Positions 53,473-62,001 of a stretch of DNA of 64,000 nucleotides are shown one piece after another. Positions within the stretch are counted from its first letter, which is position 1; the number at the start of each line of letters is the position of its first letter. Source of the DNA: LMUY01 sp965199165 (lineage in GTDB: Bacteria; Pseudomonadota; Alphaproteobacteria; Acetobacterales; Acetobacteraceae); contig OZ240681.1 of NCBI GenBank assembly GCA_965199165.1, positions 2,976,001-3,040,000 of the forward strand. Direction: 5' to 3'. A model generated the notes under the pieces. The model was not told where the DNA came from and ran no database searches. It was given only the letters and a program-made list of their open reading frames with translations. A program made the translations under genes and the position numbers.

Positions 53473-55535
53473 GCCGCGAGCTCCCGTGTCAGGACGATGA
53501 TGCCGTGATGGTCGATCTCCGCGGTCCAATCCGCGCCCACCAGGGTGGATGTCTCGTCCTCCGCGATGATCGCCGGCCCGTGCACGCGGCTGCCCGGCGG
53601 CAGGGCGGCGCGGTCATGCACCGGCCAGTCCGCCACTTCGCCGCTCACCGGGTCGCGCACGGCCTGGCTGCGCGGCGGCCCAGCCGGGCGCGTGGGTGGC
53701 GCAGGCTCGGCATGCGCCAGCGTCGCAGTCGCGACGGAGACGGCGAAACTCATCACCTCCACGTCCGACCCTGGCACCGGGCGGTCGTAGAACCGGGCAT
53801 ATTCGGCGTCGAAGCTGGCGCGGATGGCGGAAGCGTCGCCTGCCTCGATCGCACGGTCGGACAGCCGCACCGGGATCTCGTGGCCCTGGCCGACATAGCG
53901 CATGAACGCGGTCCGCACGGTGTGCACCGGGGCGCCGAAGCGGCCGGCATCCACCACGACCATGGCCTCCCGCGTCATGTCGTCCAGCAGCTCGTTCACC
54001 CCCGCCGCGTCGAAGCTGCCGAGCCGCTGATACAGGCTGCGCACCACCTCGTAGCCGACCGGCGCGCGCAGGAAGCCGATGGCGCTGCCCACGCCGGCGC
54101 CCGGCGGCACCATGATGCGCCGGGCGCCGATCTTCTCCGCCACGCGGCAGGCATGCACCGGGCCGCCGCCGCCGAATGCGATCACCGTGCGGTCGGCGAA
54201 CGCCTTGCCGCTCTCGATCGCGTGGATGCGGGCGGCGTTGGCCATGGTCTCGTCCACCATCTCGATCACGCCCGCCGCCGCCGTGCCCGCGTCGACGCCC
54301 AGCCGGGTGCCGACGGCGCCGTTCAGCGCCGCGCGCGAGGCCGCAGCGTTCAGCGCCATCGTGCCGCCGGCGAACCGCGCCGGATCGTAACGGCCGAGCA
54401 CCAGGTTGGCGTCCGTCACCGCCGGCTGCGTCCCGCCGCGGCCGTAGCAGGCGGGGCCGGGCATGGCGCCGGCCGATTCCGGCCCGACGGCGATGCGGCC
54501 CAGCGCGTCCACATGCGCCAGGCTGCCGCCGCCGGCGCCGATCTCCACCATCTCGATCACGGGGATTCGCAGCGGCAGGCCCGAGCCTTTCTTGAACCGG
54601 CCGATGCGCGCGACCTCGAAGGTGCGGGCGGTCTGCGGCGCGCCGTCGTCGATCAGGCAGATCTTGGCCGTGGTGCCGCCCATGTCGAAGGACAGCACCC
54701 GGTCCAGCCCGGCCGCCCGGGCGATCGCGGCGGAGAAGATGGCGCCGCCCGCCGGGCCGCTCTCCACCAGCCGGATCGGGAAGCGGCAGGCTGTGTCCAC
54801 CGTCGTCAGCCCGCCGCCGGACAACATCAGGAACACGGGCGCGATGAGCCCCATCTCGGCCAGCCCGGTCTGCAGCCGGCGGAGGTAACCCTGCATCAGC
54901 GGCTGCACATAGGCATTGGCCGCCGCGGTGGAGAAGCGCTCCCACTCCCGCATCTCCGGCGATACCTCGCACGACAGCGTCACGGGGAAGCCCGCGGCGA
55001 CCAGGATGTCGCGCGCACGCCGCTCGTGCGCGCCATTGGTGAAGGAGTGGAGGAAGCCTACCGCGACCGATTGAACCCCGGCTTCATGCAGGGTCGGCAC
55101 CAGCGCCCGCACGGCGGCCTCGTCCAGCGGCAGCAGCACGCGGCCGGTGGCGTCCACCCGCTCCGGCACCGCCAGGCGCAGGTGGCGCGGCACCAGCGGC
55201 TCGGGCAGGCGGATGTGTAGGTCGTATTGGTCGTAGCGGCTCTCGTTGCCCATCGCCAGCACGTCGCGGAAGCCCTGCGTCGTCACCAGCGCGGTCACCG
55301 CGCCCTTGCGTTCGATCACCGCATTGGTCGCCAGTGTGGTGCCATGCACCAGGATCGAGACGTTGTCCGGCGCCAGCGCGGCGTCCCGCAGGATGGCCGC
55401 CACGCCCGTCAGCACGCCCTGTTCCGGTGCGTCCGAGGTGGTCAGCGTCTTGGCGGTGAAGCGGCGCCCGTCGCGTTCGAGGGCCAGGTCGGTGAAGGTG
55501 CCGCCGATATCGACGGCCAGGCGCGCGGAGCTCAT
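53469..55535 (-). CDS. Hydantoinase A/oxoprolinase alpha-subunit-type protein (second pair)
   Basis: 688-residue HyuA paralogue. Phosphate loops: RLAVDIGGTFTDLALERDG and LSFDMGGTTAKICLIDDG; adenosine-binding VIAFGGGGPVHACRVAEKIG. The segment MGNESRYDQYDLHIRLPEPLVPR differs from the RQKRPDLYDL of the first HyuA, so the two pairs probably have different substrates. Start at 55535 (MSSARLAVDIGG); a longer in-frame start at 55628 would include a palindromic repeat and is rejected. It leads the two-gene unit hyuA2-hyuB2. Confidence 0.93.
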   Translation of the reverse strand: MSSARLAVDIGGTFTDLALERDGRRFTAKTLTTSDAPEQGVLTGVAAILRDAALAPDNVSILVHGTTLATNAVIERKGAVTALVTTQGFRDVLAMGNESRYDQYDLHIRLPEPLVPRHLRLAVPERVDATGRVLLPLDEAAVRALVPTLHEAGVQSVAVGFLHSFTNGAHERRARDILVAAGFPVTLSCEVSPEMREWERFSTAAANAYVQPLMQGYLRRLQTGLAEMGLIAPVFLMLSGGGLTTVDTACRFPIRLVESGPAGGAIFSAAIARAAGLDRVLSFDMGGTTAKICLIDDGAPQTARTFEVARIGRFKKGSGLPLRIPVIEMVEIGAGGGSLAHVDALGRIAVGPESAGAMPGPACYGRGGTQPAVTDANLVLGRYDPARFAGGTMALNAAASRAALNGAVGTRLGVDAGTAAAGVIEMVDETMANAARIHAIESGKAFADRTVIAFGGGGPVHACRVAEKIGARRIMVPPGAGVGSAIGFLRAPVGYEVVRSLYQRLGSFDAAGVNELLDDMTREAMVVVDAGRFGAPVHTVRTAFMRYVGQGHEIPVRLSDRAIEAGDASAIRASFDAEYARFYDRPVPGSDVEVMSFAVSVATATLAHAEPAPPTRPAGPPRSQAVRDPVSGEVADWPVHDRAALPPGSRVHGPAIIAEDETSTLVGADWTAEIDHHGIIVLTRELAA

Positions 55536-55604
55536 GGGCCGGTAGTGTAACCCCATGTTGCGCCGCGGCAGAAGGGGCGACCACCAGCGCCGACCCGCCG
55601 CTAA

Positions 55605-55625
55605 CCTTCTCCCTCTGGGAGAGGG
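55605..55625. repeat. Short palindromic repeat unit upstream of hyuA2
   Basis: A reduced copy of the window repeat, CCTTCTCCC - TCT - GGGAGAGGG, in the 102-base gap between the kinase-fusion gene stop (55638) and the hyuA2 start. Only the hairpin core is present; the GTGAGGGT flank is absent. Confidence 0.7.
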
Positions 55626-55637
55626 CATAGAAAGGGA

Positions 55638-57050
55638 TCAGGCGCCCAAAATGGCCCGGCAGCGATCCACCGCCGCCTCATCCGCCGTCACACGGTGCCA
55701 CGTGATCGGGCCAGGATCGCTCGCCGCCAGTCTGCGCAACACGGCGCCCGTGGCGTCAGAGGCGTCACCCGTACGCGCCGCAATGCGACGCTCCAACTCG
55801 GATAGCGGCGCCTCCAGCCAGATTCCGGTGAAGGGCTGCCGGGCCTTCTCCACGGCCTGGCGGAAGCCGGGCGAAAGGAAGCTGGCGTCCAGGATGACGC
55901 TGTGCCCGGCGGCGTCGCGCAGTTGGTCGAGCAGGGCCGCCTCCACCCGCGCGTTGGCGGCCGCGTCGTAGCCGTCCGGTCCAAGCCGCTGCTCCGGCGC
56001 CACCCCGAAGAGGCGCTTGCGCGTCTCGTCGCTGCGCAGCACCAGCGCGCCGGGCGCCGCACCCATCGTCGGGGCCAGGGCGCGTGCCAGGGTTGACTTG
56101 CCGGTGCCGGGCAGCCCGCCGACCGCCACGAGACGGATTGGCGCGGGCCGCAGGTAGTCCAACGCGGCGTCCAGGTAGCCGATGTCTCCGGTCACGTGCG
56201 CGCGCACCATGGCGCGGCGGGACAGGAACGGGGGCAGCAACCGCACCAGCGCCGCGTCCCCGGTGCGCGCGACGTAGCGGTTCAGCACCCGGTTGGCGGC
56301 AGGCCGGCCGGCGCGGCGGTCCAGGTCCATCAGCAGGAAAGCCAGGTCGTAGGCCAGGTCGACGGTGGCCATCGCCTCGTCGAACTCCAGCGCATCGAAC
56401 GGCACCGGCTGGCCCTGCCACAGGCAGATGTTGCCCAGATGCAGGTCGCCATGCGCGCGACGCACCAGCCCGGCTCCCGCGCGGACCGCGAGCAACTCCG
56501 CGTTCGCGTGGAGGGCAGCCTCGACCTGGGCCAGCCAGAAGGCGACCCGATCGGCAGGCAGCCCAACCGCCAGAGCCGCCTCCGCATTCCCGCGTGCGTT
56601 GCGGCCGGCATGCGCCGGGTCATGCCCGCGGGCCGGCGCGCGTCGTGCATGATCGGCCGTCACCATGTCGCCGAGCCTATCGAGCAGGTCGTCCGGCAGG
56701 CCGCCCATCACCCGGTCCAGCAGGAAATCCGCCGGCGGGATCGGCGCCATCCGCAGCACGTACTCGACGGGTGGACCGTCGCCGTCCAGTTCCAGCCCAG
56801 CCGAACCGCGTGTGACCGGGACGACGTCACGATACAGGCCGGGCGCGGCTGGGGCGTTCAGGCTCAATTCCCGCTGGAGGAAATGCCGCCTTGCCTCCAG
56901 CGTGCGGAAATCGAGGAAACTCAGCTGCACGGCGCGCTTCAGCTTGAACGCCGTGTCCGCGCCGACGAACACGGCGGAAATCTGCGTCTCGGTCGGCTCC
57001 GCCCCGGTCAGCGCCTGCAGGAAGGCACGGGTCTCCGCCTGGCCGTCCAT
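55638..57050 (-). CDS. Aminoglycoside-phosphotransferase-like domain fused to P-loop kinase domain
   Basis: 470-residue two-domain protein of a conserved bacterial family with unknown substrate. The N-terminal half (to about 320) is APH-like: VFVGADTAFKLKRAVQLSFLDF, catalytic HGDLHLGNICLW and the DFG-like metal region PFDALEFDEAMATVDLAYDLAFLLMDL. The C-terminal half is an AAA/gluconate-kinase-like P-loop domain: VAVGGLPGTGKSTLARALAP and LVLRSDETRKRLFGV. The name aminoglycoside phosphotransferase should not be read as drug resistance. It is 3 bases after pdxH on the same strand, so the two genes are co-transcribed. Confidence 0.85.
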   Translation of the reverse strand: MDGQAETRAFLQALTGAEPTETQISAVFVGADTAFKLKRAVQLSFLDFRTLEARRHFLQRELSLNAPAAPGLYRDVVPVTRGSAGLELDGDGPPVEYVLRMAPIPPADFLLDRVMGGLPDDLLDRLGDMVTADHARRAPARGHDPAHAGRNARGNAEAALAVGLPADRVAFWLAQVEAALHANAELLAVRAGAGLVRRAHGDLHLGNICLWQGQPVPFDALEFDEAMATVDLAYDLAFLLMDLDRRAGRPAANRVLNRYVARTGDAALVRLLPPFLSRRAMVRAHVTGDIGYLDAALDYLRPAPIRLVAVGGLPGTGKSTLARALAPTMGAAPGALVLRSDETRKRLFGVAPEQRLGPDGYDAAANARVEAALLDQLRDAAGHSVILDASFLSPGFRQAVEKARQPFTGIWLEAPLSELERRIAARTGDASDATGAVLRRLAASDPGPITWHRVTADEAAVDRCRAILGA

Positions 57051-57052
57051 CG

Positions 57053-57673
57053 CTACGGATACAGCGCTTCCGACCCCCAGCGCTCACCCTGGCGGGAATA
57101 CACCCGGCGGTCGTGCAGGCGGAACGGCATGTCCTGCCAGAACTCCATCGCGTCCGGGCGCACGCGGTAGCCGGACCAGTGCGGCGGCCGTGGCACCGTG
57201 TCGCCCGGGTAGCGGCTGTCATACTCCGCCACCCGCCGCTCCAGTTCCGCCCGGCTGGCAAGCGGGCGGGATTGGTCGGACGCGATGGCGCCCAGGCGGG
57301 AGATGCGGGCGCGGCTGGCGAAATACGCATCCGCCTCCGCCTCCGTCACCGGCGAGACTGGCCCTTCCACGCGCACCTGGCGGCGCAGCGTCTTCCAGTG
57401 GAACAGCAGGGCCACGTGCGGGTTGGCCGCCAGTTCGCCGCCCTTGCGGCTTTGCCAGTTGGTGTAGAACACGAACCCCGCGGCATCGACACCCTTCAGC
57501 AGCACCATCCGCAGGGAAGGGCGGCCGTCCGGCGTGCTGGTGGCCAGCGCCACCGCGTTGGGGTCGTTCGGCTCGGTGGCCGTCGCCTCCGCCATCCAGT
57601 CCTGGAACAGCTGGATCGGATCGTCCACGACCGGCACCGGGCGCGGTGGGGCAGGGGAGTGCGTGTCTGGCAT
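57053..57673 (-). CDS. pdxH: Pyridoxine/pyridoxamine 5'-phosphate oxidase
   Basis: 206-residue FMN enzyme that makes pyridoxal 5'-phosphate. Landmarks: PNAVALATSTPDGRPSLRMVLLKGVDAAGFVFYTNWQSRKGGEL (substrate and FMN phosphate binding), LFHWKTLRRQVRVEG, and the conserved C-terminus FWQDMPFRLHDRRVYSR...ALYP. The ATG at 57673 is used; an upstream in-frame start at 57724 adds 17 residues and has no better RBS. Confidence 0.95.
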   Translation of the reverse strand: MPDTHSPAPPRPVPVVDDPIQLFQDWMAEATATEPNDPNAVALATSTPDGRPSLRMVLLKGVDAAGFVFYTNWQSRKGGELAANPHVALLFHWKTLRRQVRVEGPVSPVTEAEADAYFASRARISRLGAIASDQSRPLASRAELERRVAEYDSRYPGDTVPRPPHWSGYRVRPDAMEFWQDMPFRLHDRRVYSRQGERWGSEALYP

Positions 57674-57778
57674 GGCGGACCCTTTCTGAGCCTCCAGTGT
57701 GGGGCGGCGATCCGGCTTCGCCAAGCCGCCGCAGGCCGTCGCTTGCAGGGTTCGGGACGCGGCCCCAAACTACACGCC

Positions 57779-58114
57779 ATGCAACAGGCAGCGCCGAAGA
57801 ACGTCTCCCGCGATGTGGTCCGCGCCGTGCTGGAAACGCGCGACCATCGGCACAACGAGACGCATGCGATGCTGCTGGCGATGTTCCAGGGCTTGGTGGC
57901 CGAGTTGGTGGAGCAGGGCATGCTGGCGCCAGAGCCGCTGGCGCAGCGGCTGGAACGGAGCCGGGCCGCCATCGCGCCCGCACCGCATGGCGAGGTCGCA
58001 AACGATATCCTGACCCATGTGGTGACGTGGCTGGACGCGATGGAACCCGGCCTGCCGCCTGCCCATCCGCCTCGCTGGGTTGCGCCGGTACGAGGCAGCT
58101 CGGATGACAGCTAG
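57779..58114 (+). CDS. Hypothetical protein
   Basis: 111-residue predicted soluble helical protein (VRAVLETRDHRHNETHAMLLAMFQGLVAELVEQGMLAPEPLAQRLERSR). No domain is recognised. It starts 12 bases after a GC-rich repeat motif and is divergent from pdxH (105 bases). It ends 85 bases before lutB on the same strand. Coding status is supported by amphipathic helix patterns and normal composition but is not certain. Confidence 0.5.
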   Translation: MQQAAPKNVSRDVVRAVLETRDHRHNETHAMLLAMFQGLVAELVEQGMLAPEPLAQRLERSRAAIAPAPHGEVANDILTHVVTWLDAMEPGLPPAHPPRWVAPVRGSSDDS

Positions 58115-58199
58115 GCTCACAACCCGCTGAACGGCCGGCGTGGTTCCATGGCGCCGACGGGCATGCCCGCGCTATAGTTGCCGCCTTGGGGGTTTACGC

Positions 58200-59627
58200 A
58201 TGGTCACCATCACCTCGCCCGTCTTCAAGCAGAATGCACGCCAGGCCTTGGGCGACGCCGGGCTGCAGAAGGCGCTGGCGTTCAGCAAGCCGCAGTTCAT
58301 GGCCCGCCGCACCCGCGCGGTGGAGGCGCTGCCGGAGTTCGAGCAGCTGCGCGACATCGGCCGCGACATCAAGAACCACGCGCTGGCCAACCTCGACTTC
58401 TACCTGGAGGCCTACGCCACGCGCGTGGAGCAGGCCGGCGGCCAGGTGCATTGGTGCTCAACCGCGGACGAGGCACGGGCCGCCGTGCTGGCGATCTGCC
58501 AGAAGGCCGGCGCGCGGACGGTGACCAAGGGCAAGTCGATGATCTCGGAAGAGCTCGGGATCAACGACCACCTCGAGCAGTTCGGCATCACCCCGGTCGA
58601 GACCGACCTCGGCGAATACATCATCCAGCTCCGGCGCGAGCACCCGAGCCACATCATCGCCCCGGCCTTCCACCTCAACCGCGAGGACTGGGAGGAAAGC
58701 TTCCGCAAGTGCCACACGGACCTCGACCCGGCCCGCGTGTTCCACGAGCGGCGCGACATTTTGACGGAGGCGCGCACCAAGCTGCGGGAGCGGTTCCTGT
58801 CCGCCGATGTCGGCATCACCGGGGCGAACTTCCTGATCGCGGAAACCGGCAGCAGCGTCATCGTCACCAACGAGGGCAACGGCGACCTGACGCAGACGCT
58901 GCCGCGGGTACACGTCGTGCTCGCCTCCATCGAGAAATGCGTGCCGACGCTGGAGGACGCGACCAGCCTGCTGCGGCTGCTGGCGCGCTCGGCGACCGGG
59001 CAGGACTTCTCCGTCTACACCACGTTCTCGACGGGGGTGCGGCGTCCGGGTGACCTGGACGGGCCAGAGGAATACCACGTCGTGTTGCTGGATGGCGGCC
59101 GGTCCGCGATGCTCGGGACCGAGTTCGGCGAGATGCTGCGCTGCATCCGCTGCGCCGCCTGCATGAACCACTGCCCGGTGTATGGCGCGGTGGGCGGCCA
59201 CGCCTACGGTTGGGTCTATCCCGGGCCGATGGGCAGCGTGCTGACGCCGTCCCTGGTGGGGGTGGACAAGGCCGGCCACCTGCCGAATGCCAGCACCTTC
59301 TGCGGCAAGTGCGAGAGCGTGTGTCCGGTCAAGATCCCGCTGCCCAAGATGATGCGGCATTGGCGCGAGCGGGAGTTCGAGCGGCACCTGACGCCCACCG
59401 GCGTCCGCACCAACCTCGCACTCTGGGCCTGGGTGGCACGCCGGCCGGCGCTCTACCGCAAGGCAACGCGCGTGGCGGCGTGGATGCTGGGCCTGATGGG
59501 CCGCCGGCGCGGGCGCTTCGCCGCGCTGCCGTTCGCCGGCGGCTGGACGGCCGGCCGTGACCTGCCGGCACCGGAGGGCGACACGTTCTTCGCCCGCTAC
59601 GCCCGCCAGCAACGGGCCGCGCGATGA
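58200..59627 (+). CDS. lutB: Lactate utilisation iron-sulfur protein LutB
   Basis: 475-residue LutB/LldF family protein, part of the L-lactate oxidation complex LutABC, which passes electrons through two [4Fe-4S] clusters. The cluster motifs are CIRCAACMNHCPVYGAVG (near residue 315) and CGKCESVCPVKIPLPKMM (near 369). The N-terminal LUD-like domain is normal, including SMISEELGINDHLEQFGI and ETDLGEYIIQLRREHPSHIIAPAFHLNREDW. ATG at 58200 is used; an upstream in-frame start at 58140 gives an unrelated 20-residue extension. lutC follows by ATGA overlap; no lutA is present upstream. Confidence 0.94.
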   Translation: MVTITSPVFKQNARQALGDAGLQKALAFSKPQFMARRTRAVEALPEFEQLRDIGRDIKNHALANLDFYLEAYATRVEQAGGQVHWCSTADEARAAVLAICQKAGARTVTKGKSMISEELGINDHLEQFGITPVETDLGEYIIQLRREHPSHIIAPAFHLNREDWEESFRKCHTDLDPARVFHERRDILTEARTKLRERFLSADVGITGANFLIAETGSSVIVTNEGNGDLTQTLPRVHVVLASIEKCVPTLEDATSLLRLLARSATGQDFSVYTTFSTGVRRPGDLDGPEEYHVVLLDGGRSAMLGTEFGEMLRCIRCAACMNHCPVYGAVGGHAYGWVYPGPMGSVLTPSLVGVDKAGHLPNASTFCGKCESVCPVKIPLPKMMRHWREREFERHLTPTGVRTNLALWAWVARRPALYRKATRVAAWMLGLMGRRRGRFAALPFAGGWTAGRDLPAPEGDTFFARYARQQRAAR

Positions 59628-60319
59628 GCCGGGAGGCGATCCTCGGCGCCATCCGCCGCGGCCTGAAGCGCGGGCCACTCCCGGCGGACCAGGCGGCGAT
59701 GTTGCACGACCGGCTGGACCGCCACCCGCGCCACCTCGTCCCGGCCCGCACGCGGGTGAGCCGGGCGGAGCAGGTGAGCCTGCTGGTCCACTATATCGAG
59801 CGGGAGTTCGGCACGGTGGACCGCCTGCCGGACACGGACGCCGTGCCGGGCGCGCTCGGCGCCTACCTGGCGTCGCACAACCTGCCCTCCCAGGCCGCGA
59901 TCGCCCCGCATCCGGAGCTGCAGATGATCCCCTGGTCGTCACGGCCGCTGCTGGTCCTGCGGGAAGGACGGGCGCAGGCGAGCGACCAAGTGAGCGTGCA
60001 GCACGCCTTCGCCGCCGTGGCCGAGACGGGGACGCTGATGCTGCCCTCCGCCCCCGAGCGTCCGACCACGTTGAACCTGCTGGCCGATACCGCCGTGGTG
60101 GTGCTGCGGGCAAGCCGGGTGGTCGGTGCCTACGAGGAGGCGTGGGACCTGCTGCGGGCCGCCGGGCCGATGCCGCGCAACGTCATGCTGGTGACCGGGC
60201 CGTCGCGCTCGGCCGACATCGAACAGACGCTGGAACTCGGCGCCCACGGGCCGCGTCGGCTGCACGTGCTGCTGATCGAGGATGACCCGGCGGCCATCGC
60301 CCAGCCGGACGCGGCATGA
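59624..60319 (+). CDS. lutC: Lactate utilisation protein LutC (LUD domain)
   Basis: 231-residue LUD-domain protein, the third component of the LutABC system. Landmarks: SREAILGAIRRGLKRG at the N-terminus, VQHAFAAVAETGTLMLPSAPERPTTLNLLADTAVVVL, and GPSRSADIEQTLELGAHGPRRLHVLLI at the C-terminus. It starts with ATGA overlapping lutB. It has no recognised cofactor motif. With lutA missing here, the pathway depends on a gene elsewhere or on another lactate dehydrogenase. Confidence 0.92.
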   Translation: MSREAILGAIRRGLKRGPLPADQAAMLHDRLDRHPRHLVPARTRVSRAEQVSLLVHYIEREFGTVDRLPDTDAVPGALGAYLASHNLPSQAAIAPHPELQMIPWSSRPLLVLREGRAQASDQVSVQHAFAAVAETGTLMLPSAPERPTTLNLLADTAVVVLRASRVVGAYEEAWDLLRAAGPMPRNVMLVTGPSRSADIEQTLELGAHGPRRLHVLLIEDDPAAIAQPDAA

Positions 60320-60376
60320 TGGAAGCAGGGCAGCCGGGCGAATAAGGTCAGCGCCATCCAAACGATCGAATAAACG

Positions 60377-60895
60377 ATGGGCCGTGGGCTCAGCGATGGA
60401 GACCGGGAGGCATGGGCAGCGTACGCGCGCCACGTCGCCGCCCTTCCTGGCCGGTCCACGCCCGCCTTGACGCCGGAGCCGCCGGTGCTCGCGGTGACAC
60501 CGCCGCCCCCGGCGCCCGCCATGATGCGGCAGACGCGCGGAGCCGCACCATCCTACGTGACCGTGGGCGAGCAGCCCGGCGGCGTCGACAACAGCACGTG
60601 GTCCCGCCTGCGCACCGGCAAGCTGCCGCCCGGGCGGACGTTGGACCTGCACGGCCGGACGGCGCAGCACGCGTTCCATGCCTTGCAGGCCTTCCTGCTC
60701 CGCGCGCATGCCGATCGCGTGCGTTGCGTCGAGGTGATCACCGGCCGCGGCAGCGGCGAGGGCGGCGGCGTGATCCGTCGGGAGCTGCCGCTTTGGCTCA
60801 ACCTGCCCCCGCTGCGCCCGATGGTGCTGGCGGTAACCCATCCCAACGCGGCCAATACGGGCGCGGTCCGGCTGTTGCTGCGCAAGCCGCGATGA
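60377..60895 (+). CDS. Smr-domain protein (MutS2 C-terminal-like)
   Basis: 172-residue protein. The disordered, Pro-rich N-terminus (about 1-85, PALTPEPPVLAVTPPPPAPAM) precedes a Smr domain (about 87-170): LDLHGRTAQHAFHALQAFLLRAHADRVRCVEVITGRGSGEGGGVIR with the LDLHG and TGRG motifs, typical of small Smr nucleases or nucleic-acid binders. Exact role unknown. It overlaps the XRE gene by ATGA, a pairing seen in other alphaproteobacteria. Confidence 0.9.
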   Translation: MGRGLSDGDREAWAAYARHVAALPGRSTPALTPEPPVLAVTPPPPAPAMMRQTRGAAPSYVTVGEQPGGVDNSTWSRLRTGKLPPGRTLDLHGRTAQHAFHALQAFLLRAHADRVRCVEVITGRGSGEGGGVIRRELPLWLNLPPLRPMVLAVTHPNAANTGAVRLLLRKPR

Positions 60896-61257
60896 CGCCG
60901 TTCGGCGAGCACCTGCGCGCGCTGCGCTCGGCCCGCGGCATGACGCTGAAGCAGTTCGCCGCGGCGTTGCAGCTGTCCAGCGCCTATGTGTCGGCCCTGG
61001 AGCATGGCCGCCGCGGCGTCCCCAGCACCGGGCTGCTGCACCAGGTGTGCGAGGCTCTGGGCTTGATCTGGGAGGAGGCCGACGAGCTCGCCCGCCTGGC
61101 GCGGCTGTCGAACCCGCGCGTCATCGTCAACACCGCCGGCCTGTCGCCGCAGCAGATGGCGTTGGCGAACCGGCTGGCGCAGAGGATCCGCCAGCTGCCC
61201 CCTGTGACAGTGGACGCCATGCACCGGTTGCTGGACGAGGTACCCGGCCGAGGCTGA
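60892..61257 (+). CDS. XRE-family helix-turn-helix regulator
   Basis: 121-residue protein with an N-terminal HTH_3 domain (residues 5-60: GEHLRALRSARGMTLKQFAAALQLSSAYVSALEHGRRGVPSTGLL, where Q-SSAYVSALEHGRR is the recognition helix) and an uncharacterised helical C-terminus. Translational coupling to the Smr gene suggests the two work in one process, such as a nucleic-acid stress response; the target is unknown. Confidence 0.9.
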   Translation: MTPFGEHLRALRSARGMTLKQFAAALQLSSAYVSALEHGRRGVPSTGLLHQVCEALGLIWEEADELARLARLSNPRVIVNTAGLSPQQMALANRLAQRIRQLPPVTVDAMHRLLDEVPGRG

Positions 61258-61260
61258 CCG

Positions 61261-61929
61261 TCAGTGCACGTGGACCTCGATCAGCGAACCGTCGAGCGCG
61301 GTGTGGTAGACTGCCTGGACCCAGCAGCCGCTGCCATCATACCACACGCTGCCTTTCACCGGCCCGGTGAGGTCGTATTTGCTGGTGGCGAGGGAGCGTG
61401 CGCCGAGCTGCAGGGTCTGTGCCGTTGGCACGTCGGCCCGCACGGAAACGACGTTGCCCTTCTCGCGGTCCAGCAGGCGCGTCTGCAGCACGGTCTGGAT
61501 GTTCCAGAAGCTCGTCGACATCAGCGGCGCGGACCCAGGTTGCGGTCCGACGATGCCGCGCCAAATGCCTGTTTGCGGGTCGCGACTGGCATCGACGTGT
61601 CGCGGCGTCCCGTCATCGTCGGTCGTGGTCGTCAGCCGCACCATCTGCCCGTCATGCCAAGATTCCTCGCCATGGTGCTGGTAGCGGAACACGCGGATGC
61701 CCAGCATGTGCAGCCCCACGGCGACGTCGATGGTCACCGTCAGGTCCTGTCCTGCCACGGCGTAATGCACGGTCTGGTGCCCGATCACGTCACCGCCGCG
61801 CAGGATGTCGTAGCTCACGGTCTGCCCGTTCGACACCGGGCATACCGGCAGCGGCGCGGCCGACGCACCGAGCGCGGTTCCGAGAGCCGGGATGGCGAGA
61901 AGAAGCGGGAAGCCGGTCGGGTTTGTCAC
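61261..61929 (-). CDS. Secreted DUF6134-like protein
   Basis: 222-residue exported protein with a signal peptide (FPLLLAIPALGTALGASAAP). The mature part is rich in beta strands: SYDILRGGDVIGHQTVHY, DVAVGLHMLGIRVFRYQHHGEESWHDGQMVRLTTTTDDDG, and a C-terminal WVQAVYHTALDGSLIEVHV. The pattern, with FRY.H...E.W..G.LV...T.TDDDG, matches what is called DUF6134; no function is known. It lies 3 bases behind the XRE gene, on the opposite strand. Confidence 0.75.
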   Translation of the reverse strand: MTNPTGFPLLLAIPALGTALGASAAPLPVCPVSNGQTVSYDILRGGDVIGHQTVHYAVAGQDLTVTIDVAVGLHMLGIRVFRYQHHGEESWHDGQMVRLTTTTDDDGTPRHVDASRDPQTGIWRGIVGPQPGSAPLMSTSFWNIQTVLQTRLLDREKGNVVSVRADVPTAQTLQLGARSLATSKYDLTGPVKGSVWYDGSGCWVQAVYHTALDGSLIEVHVH

Positions 61930-62001
61930 GCCGCTATCCTAGCGGAGCGGAGCCTCAAGGCCAGTTCCCAATTCTGACCGAACCGCGCTAAGTCCTCGCG
62001 C

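Noticed and set aside
58173..58178. TATAGT as -10 box for lutB
   Set aside because: No matching -35 element at the right distance; left unannotated.
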